Part shown: in pieces, positions 37,983 to 43,324 of the stretch | How positions within the stretch are numbered: the stretch's first letter is position 1 | Layout of the letters: every line of letters starts with the position of its first letter | From: Microcaldota archaeon | GTDB lineage: Archaea; Micrarchaeota; Micrarchaeia; Burarchaeales; Fermentimicrarchaeaceae | Direction: 5' to 3' | DNA: 43,324 nt | NCBI GenBank assembly: GCA_013425405.1 | Contig: JACCLF010000051.1 | Coordinates: forward strand, 1-43,324 | Position numbers and translations under genes: made by a program | The notes under the pieces: generated by a model | The model's input: the letters and a program-made list of their open reading frames with translations, nothing else | Told to the model about the DNA's origin: nothing | The model's database searches: none

Positions 37983-40925
37983 CTATGCAATTTTTGTTAA
38001 TGTTATGTCTACTCCCTGCTTCTTGAGATTCATCATGTTTCCGCTGAGCTGGTAACGGTACTGGGAGGTTGCTCCGGCATAGCTCAATGAGAGTATATCG
38101 CCCTGGACGGTGTACGTCCCGTAGTAGTAATTTGGACCGTCAAGCAGGGTGTAATAGCCACCTGCATCAAGCGTGAGGAGAGTCTGTGTGTAGGAATTGT
38201 ACCACTGTCCCACAAGCTGGTTGGGCGGAGCCGGGGGTTGGACTGGCTGCTGCTGGGGCTGGCTTGGTGCTGTTCCGGGTGCAACTGCAGGAGCAGGCTC
38301 ATTTGATGCTTCTGGAATCTTCTCGCCAGGCCTGTTGAGAACTATTGCATTGTTTGAGCTGTCGTATAGAACGAGCTTGTGAATTCCCCTCAAGTAGTAG
38401 AATGTTGTTGAATAATCAGGCGAAGGGGAGACTGCAGCGAGAGTCAGATAGGTCTTGTTTACCGAATATCTCCCGCTTATTGCATGGGCGCCAATGTTCC
38501 ATGTGAAAGTTCCGTCATTATTGAAGGTGAATTTAATCTGGTTGGAAGCGCTCTCCCAACTACCCCTCATTCCCTCGCTGTCAACCTGCCTTGCATCCAA
38601 ATCCTGTCCGTTGTCACCGGTGTTTGCATAGAGGTCTTTGTAAACTGAAGTTGAAGGAGGAGTGCTCCCAGAGGTTACACAGTATATTGGGTCTGTTCCT
38701 GCAAGCTCGAATAACCACATTGCATCATCACTCACTCTTGAAGCTATGAAATGCAGAGTTTCAAACCTGTCTTTCATGTAAATGCTCATGTGCGGTATCG
38801 CCTTACGGGAATAGGTAAGTTGGCAGCTAGAAACACCCAACCCGTCGCTCATTATGCATTTACCTCCGGAGAAGTTGAAATCCGCCCTATATTGCACGGT
38901 GATTCCCTGCTCTATCTGGCCGCATTGCCAGTCCTTGCTCAAATCATCTTGCGTGAGAGGCGTCAGAGTTGGCTGCTGTCCAACTTTCAGCGTTCCGACA
39001 ACATAGCTGTTCTGGTTTACCAAGTCTGTGAGCATGTCTGCAACCATGTACGTTCCAGGCTCAAGCAGGTGCCACTCCAGCTCAAACCCGGTGCCTGTCT
39101 TGTAGGTAAGCGGCTGGCGGGACTCCTTCGCAAGTCCTGACTGGGTGAGTTTGTAGACATATGGAGTGAAAGTATCTCCATCCTGCAGGTAAGGCAGATA
39201 ACCAATCACCTGATGCCCATCAGGCCCCTGCACGGTTATCTGGACATTTGCGATGCTTCCATTTGACTCGTAGAAATACAGCTGCGCGTCGGCATTTTCA
39301 TTTCCTCTTTGGTAGATACCTCCCACAACAAAAAAGTCTTCCGCAGGCCATCTCTTGTCAACAGTTACCATTTCGCTGGTGGTTCCATCGCTAAGGAACA
39401 TCTCAACCGTTGAGCTTCTCCCAATTCCCTTGCTCAACCCATCCGAGATTCCATAAACCGTTTTTCCATTTGCTAGAGTAGTCATCGCCCTCTGGCTTAT
39501 GATGCGCGCAAGCTTCCACTCTCCATTTTCATAGTAGAACTGGAGCCACTGGTTCTTCACAATGTTGGAGCCGAACATTCTGTAGGAGAATTTTATTGGT
39601 CTTACAAGAGAAGCAGTTGGGGAAACTTCAAAATCCGATATGACGGGCTTTGTTGAGCTTAGGTTCTCCTTGGAGTAATACTCCGCTAGAAAATCTCTCC
39701 ATGGCTGCTGGTTGTAGGCGGTTGTCTGCGGGTAGCTGTCTGCGTTTATCTTCGCGTATATCCATCTAGAAGGCTGGAAATAGTAGGAAACACCATAGGA
39801 CCTTGAGTGCTTTTGGTGGCTGTATTCTGCAACGAGGGTATTGTTTATGGCACTCTGCAGCACAGCTGCTTTCTCTCCAAGGCTGGCATCATTGAATGAA
39901 TAGGCAATTCCGTTCGATGCAAAATCATAGAGGTCGCCAAAGGAGAATATCATCTCTTCATCACTGCCCAGGGGGTAATGGTCTGCATACTGGTGCATCT
40001 CCGCAACATCTTTCCACCCTCCATTTTTCACATGGGCGGTAAGTGCCTGCGCAAAAGAATCAAAAGCCTGCTTGAGCTGCGGGAATTTTGAAAGGTCATA
40101 GGCGCTCATTGTTGTGGCATATTCCTTGTCCTTGTAGAATTCCCTGAATTTCTCAACTTCCATGGCTGCAAGCTGGCGCGGACTCATTCCAGGGTTTGCA
40201 GTAAGACTTCCAATCACCGTTGTATAATCATAGCTGTAGCCTGGGACGCTCTCCTCGGATGCAACCATGTAATCCGCATAGGGATGGGTATCAAGCATCA
40301 CATCGTACTGGCCCATGAGGCACATGTCAAAAACAACCACGTCTATCTTTCTCCCGAGCTTCTGGTTTATTCTCGTGAACGCCTGGCGCATCTTTCCAAG
40401 GCTCATGCTCGTGTTATGGACGTCGTCCTGCAGCATTCCCGTCCACCCGCCCCCGTGGTTCCATACAACTAGCACATATTTCTTTGCGGGGTATTTGTCA
40501 ACCGCCCAGGAAACAAAATTGTAAAGCGAATCAGGGCTAGCCATGTCGGTTTTTCCAAGGTCCTCCAGAATTGGTGAGGTCGAATTCTGCCCGTTGCCGC
40601 TTCCTACAAGAAACCTCCTCGCACCGGTCCAGCCGCCCTCACCTGCGTAGAAACCCCCGCGGGACATCTGGACTACAATGTTAACCTTGCCTGTGGAGCC
40701 TCCTCCTCTCTCCATCTCAAGAAAATCCGAAACTGCATCCTGCTCTATGTTGTTGCTCCCGTCCATATAAACCATATAAGTCCATTCGGACTGGGTTGAG
40801 AATATGTTTCCAATTCCGCCAGTCTCGTTTGAGGAAACCAGTTTCATGAGGTCGTTATAGCTCAATCCACAGCATCCGCTGAGAAATAACAGCAATAGCA
40901 ACACCGGAATAATGTATTTCATCAC
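37983..40925 (-). CDS. Secreted lipoprotein protease of clostripain (C11) family with C-terminal beta domains
   Basis: Lipobox LFLSGCCG; EWTYMVYMDGSNNIEQDAV; catalytic His in VVWNHGGGW and Cys in VVFDMCLMGQYDV; Pro-rich linker before a final GQWYNSYTQTLLTLDAGGYYTL domain. Confidence 0.9.
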   Translation of the reverse strand: MMKYIIPVLLLLLFLSGCCGLSYNDLMKLVSSNETGGIGNIFSTQSEWTYMVYMDGSNNIEQDAVSDFLEMERGGGSTGKVNIVVQMSRGGFYAGEGGWTGARRFLVGSGNGQNSTSPILEDLGKTDMASPDSLYNFVSWAVDKYPAKKYVLVVWNHGGGWTGMLQDDVHNTSMSLGKMRQAFTRINQKLGRKIDVVVFDMCLMGQYDVMLDTHPYADYMVASEESVPGYSYDYTTVIGSLTANPGMSPRQLAAMEVEKFREFYKDKEYATTMSAYDLSKFPQLKQAFDSFAQALTAHVKNGGWKDVAEMHQYADHYPLGSDEEMIFSFGDLYDFASNGIAYSFNDASLGEKAAVLQSAINNTLVAEYSHQKHSRSYGVSYYFQPSRWIYAKINADSYPQTTAYNQQPWRDFLAEYYSKENLSSTKPVISDFEVSPTASLVRPIKFSYRMFGSNIVKNQWLQFYYENGEWKLARIISQRAMTTLANGKTVYGISDGLSKGIGRSSTVEMFLSDGTTSEMVTVDKRWPAEDFFVVGGIYQRGNENADAQLYFYESNGSIANVQITVQGPDGHQVIGYLPYLQDGDTFTPYVYKLTQSGLAKESRQPLTYKTGTGFELEWHLLEPGTYMVADMLTDLVNQNSYVVGTLKVGQQPTLTPLTQDDLSKDWQCGQIEQGITVQYRADFNFSGGKCIMSDGLGVSSCQLTYSRKAIPHMSIYMKDRFETLHFIASRVSDDAMWLFELAGTDPIYCVTSGSTPPSTSVYKDLYANTGDNGQDLDARQVDSEGMRGSWESASNQIKFTFNNDGTFTWNIGAHAISGRYSVNKTYLTLAAVSPSPDYSTTFYYLRGIHKLVLYDSSNNAIVLNRPGEKIPEASNEPAPAVAPGTAPSQPQQQPVQPPAPPNQLVGQWYNSYTQTLLTLDAGGYYTLLDGPNYYYGTYTVQGDILSLSYAGATSQYRYQLSGNMMNLKKQGVDITLTKIA

Positions 40926-40926
40926 T

Positions 40927-41664
40927 TCACCTCCTTATGAACGCCAGAGTAGCTCCAGTCAGTATGAAGAACAAGCTTCCGCATAAATTATTTGGATTAA
41001 GTGAAGCAGTTCCATTAGTTCCGCCCGTGTTATCCTGCCCGCTTATATCTGAATTCACGGGGGGAGTTATTGAAACTCCAGGAGTTTGGTATGTTGACAA
41101 ATCCACGCTTGTTGACTTTATATCAATATAAGTTTCCTGGCTGGGGTAAACCTCTGCCTGATGGAGCAGCAGACCTGTCTTCTCGTCATAAACCAGCCTG
41201 AATTCAGCCTTATCCTTCATCTCCAGCATGACCGCATCCCACGTCTTGCCATTAATTCGGTCTTGGTATGGACCTTTGGTGACTGTGAAAGGTATGTTGC
41301 CAACGCCTTTGATGAAAACATTTACCTTATCCCCAGTTTTCATGCTTTGAAGTACCTTATCATCATACCAGAACGCCCCCAAAGCATCATTCGGGCCGTA
41401 GCTTGATGTGTTCGTTATAGTGTAACCTGAGGTGGGCTCCCGGAATATGGAGGTGACGGCAATGTTGCCATTATTGTAACTATCAACTCTTTCCGTGATA
41501 TCCATCGTCGCTCCGGAATTATACTCCTCTCCCTTTTTGAATGCTCCTATGCCTTGGTAGTAGGCTGTGACTCCCGCTCGGACCCACCCTGGATGAGCAG
41601 TTGTCTCATGAAGAAGTAGAATCAGGACAAAACACAACCCAACAATTTTGTTTTTGATTTTCAT
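40927..41664 (-). CDS. Secreted/surface protein with N-terminal signal and CGS-TM-RR C-terminus
   Basis: N-terminal MKIKNKIVGLCFVLILLLHETTA; C-terminal ...GTNGTASLNPNNLCGSLFFILTGATLAFIRR; stop is 1 nt upstream of the C11 protease ATG (same operon). Confidence 0.82.
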   Translation of the reverse strand: MKIKNKIVGLCFVLILLLHETTAHPGWVRAGVTAYYQGIGAFKKGEEYNSGATMDITERVDSYNNGNIAVTSIFREPTSGYTITNTSSYGPNDALGAFWYDDKVLQSMKTGDKVNVFIKGVGNIPFTVTKGPYQDRINGKTWDAVMLEMKDKAEFRLVYDEKTGLLLHQAEVYPSQETYIDIKSTSVDLSTYQTPGVSITPPVNSDISGQDNTGGTNGTASLNPNNLCGSLFFILTGATLAFIRR

Positions 41665-41910
41665 GGGTTAATATTAGGCTCATTTAAATATTAGCATGCT
41701 TCTTTCCCGTTTAAATTTTTAGTCTGAAAATATAATTGTATGGGGCCAGAGCCGATTGAATTTCAAGTTTTTCAAGTAGGCCCATAGGATTCTATTGAAT
41801 TAATAATTAAGAAACTAATTAATTTGGTTTGGAGTTGCTTCTGCTGAACAGCATCCGAAGTCCTTTGGCTTGAGAATCATTCGATATAAAATAGTACTCA
41901 CTAATCTTCT

Positions 41911-41937
41911 GTTCTGTTTATGAAACATCTGTTCCAA
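41911..41937 (+). repeat. 27-bp direct repeat copy 1 (gttctgtttatgaaacatctgttccaa)
   Basis: Identical to 41975-42001; contains perfect TGTTT-ATG-AAACA inverted repeat. Confidence 0.95.
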
Positions 41938-41952
41938 ATTTGAGACAGAAAG

Positions 41953-41962
41953 TTATATAAAA
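41953..41962 (+). promoter_or_regulatory. TATA-like box for the HTH-MNT/HEPN operon
   Basis: ttatataaaa centred about 27 nt upstream of ATG 41984, consistent with a leaderless archaeal transcript. Confidence 0.65.
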
Positions 41963-41974
41963 CCTAGTGAGTAT

Positions 41975-42001
41975 GTTCTGTTTATGAAACATCTGTTCCA
42001 A
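41975..42001 (+). repeat. 27-bp direct repeat copy 2, spanning the start codon of the HTH-MNT gene
   Basis: Identical to 41911-41937; ATG at 41984 is the centre of TGTTT-ATG-AAACA. Confidence 0.95.
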
Positions 42002-42538
42002 GAATTGAATATAATGAGAGTGCTGACCTTCTTTCTCGAGAACCCTCGCTCCGAAACTCATCTACGTGAAATTGCTAGGAGACTAAAAATGAGCCCATCT
42101 ACTGTTTTGAGAAATATAAATTTGCTGGAGAAAGAAGGTTTAATTGCCAAAAGAAGAGAAAGAAACGCCACCTTCTTCAAACCTGTCATGAGCATTGAAT
42201 TCAAAGCTTTAAAGGTCGTGTATACCCTATCAAGATTGGAGGAGACGGGGATAGTTCAGCTCATCAGCAAAAAGTCGAGAGGCTTGAGCGGTATTCTACT
42301 CTATGGAAGCGCTGCTAAAGGCGAGGATGACTCAAAAAGCGATTATGATTTTCTAGTTATCGCGGCTGAATGCGATGCAAGTGCTCTTGAATTAAGCGAA
42401 AGGCTTGGGAGAGAGAGTAATTTGCAAGTTTATTCGATATCAGAATGGAAGAAAGTGAGCAAATATAACCGGGCATTTTACCTTGAAGTAATCTCCAACT
42501 CCATCTCACTAAAAGGAGAAAAAGCGGTGATCGATTGA
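41984..42538 (+). CDS. Winged HTH + minimal nucleotidyltransferase (MNT) fusion, candidate antitoxin
   Basis: HTH: ETHLREIARRLKMSPSTVLRNINLLEKEGLIAKRRE; MNT: GILLYGSAAKGEDDSKSDYDFLVIA (GS..G...SDxD). Confidence 0.92.
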   Translation: MKHLFQELNIMRVLTFFLENPRSETHLREIARRLKMSPSTVLRNINLLEKEGLIAKRRERNATFFKPVMSIEFKALKVVYTLSRLEETGIVQLISKKSRGLSGILLYGSAAKGEDDSKSDYDFLVIAAECDASALELSERLGRESNLQVYSISEWKKVSKYNRAFYLEVISNSISLKGEKAVID

Positions 42539-42963
42539 CCCTTGATGAGTGCTTTGGTGAGAGAAAGCTTCGCAGGGCAAGACCTGATGTTCTGAAGGCG
42601 GAGAAGTCGCTTGAGATGGCAGAGAAGAAACTCCGTGGGGCAGAGGAGCTTGCAAAAGCTGGATTTGATGATGTTGCCTTAATTACTGCATATGCTTCAA
42701 TGTTCCATTCTGGGAGGGCCCTACTTTTTAGGGATGGAATTGTAGAGAAGTCCCATTATTGCCTAGCCCTATATCTTAAAGAGAATTATGTTAAGACTGG
42801 AAAAATCGAGAGCGAAGTAATCACGATGATGGATGCTTTCAGAGAGGAGAGGCATGATGTTCTCTACTCCTTAGAGGGGATAAAAGTCAAAACCGGTGAG
42901 ACAAAAATGGCCATCGAAACTGCAAGAAAGCTTTTGGAAGTTGTCAGAAATCTTTTGAAATGA
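42535..42963 (+). CDS. HEPN-domain protein, candidate toxin partner
   Basis: KSLEMAEKKLRGAEELAKAGFDDVALITAYASMFHSGRALLFRDGIVEKSHYCLALYL; FREERHDVLYSLEG; 4-bp overlap with the MNT gene. Confidence 0.9.
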   Translation: MTLDECFGERKLRRARPDVLKAEKSLEMAEKKLRGAEELAKAGFDDVALITAYASMFHSGRALLFRDGIVEKSHYCLALYLKENYVKTGKIESEVITMMDAFREERHDVLYSLEGIKVKTGETKMAIETARKLLEVVRNLLK

Positions 42964-43251
42964 GGGAGTGTAACTCATCTGGATTTATGGCTCTGTAGAA
43001 AACCTCAAAGTTTGGTGCTAATCAAACAGTCACTATTCTTCTCACAACCTGATTGGAAAGCATTCAAAATTCGACAAAAGACGAAGTTTCTGGATTTACG
43101 AGGGAAATGCAAAATGATTTCTACAAAGCCACAAAAACAATGGTATTTTAAACAAAAGGTGGTAGTATTTGTTTCTTTCTCTCAGAGGATGCTGTCTAAT
43201 TAGTTGACATGCAGAGGCAAGCCTTTTTCTGACTCATTGTGATTTTTATTA

Positions 43252-43297
43252 GGGGACCCGCCTGCCCCATGTAATCCTGCAGGTGTGCAGGGTCCCC
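43252..43297. other. Strong hairpin / candidate structured RNA or terminator
   Basis: Perfect inverted repeat GGGGACCC...GGGTCCCC enclosing 30 nt that includes CCTGC...GCAGG; GC-rich island in AT-rich intergenic sequence. Confidence 0.45.
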
Positions 43298-43324
43298 GGA
43301 GACGATGAATATGTATTGGAAGAT

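Noticed and set aside
41911-42001. Possible CRISPR array from the 27-bp repeats
   Set aside because: Only two copies, no further units, no cas genes, and the second copy is at a gene start. A regulatory duplication is a better explanation.
43012-43203. 63-aa ORF downstream of HEPN
   Set aside because: Low-complexity AT-rich sequence, no motif, no ribosome-binding or TATA context; probably non-coding.

Overview
The window is archaeal. It has archaeal split RNA polymerase genes (rpoB1/rpoB2, rpoA1/rpoA2), archaeal/eukaryotic-type ribosomal proteins, archaeal SRP RNA and TATA-like promoters. The heavily interrupted tRNA genes would fit a DPANN- or Euryarchaeota-type lineage, but taxonomy was not tested. 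A minus-strand block (about 0.3-11.4 kb) encodes aEF-2, uS7, uS12, NusA-like KH protein, eL30, RpoA''/A'/B'/B'' and RpoH. A plus-strand block (13.6-34.3 kb) is a nearly continuous S10/spc/alpha/L13 ribosomal supercluster with SecY, AdkA, a DUF106/EMC3-like protein, Cmk, Cbf5, RpoD and RpoN. An SRP RNA gene and an intron-containing tRNA-Ser lie between the two blocks. Five tRNA genes were found by eye. Four appear interrupted: Ser-GCT in the D-loop, Ser-GGA at 37/38, Leu-GAG in the T-loop, and Pro-GGG with two introns (anticodon loop and T-arm). The 34-43 kb region is accessory. It contains a lipoprotein with about 15 tandem Cx11C repeats, ProS, a ferredoxin/redox-dead thioredoxin fusion, a C11 (clostripain-like) lipoprotein protease beside a CGS-CTERM-like secreted protein, and an HTH-MNT/HEPN toxin-antitoxin-like pair. 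The promoter of that pair carries a duplicated 27-bp palindromic motif. The best candidates for something under-described are the tRNA intron set, the Cx11C repeat lipoprotein and the HTH-MNT/HEPN operator architecture.
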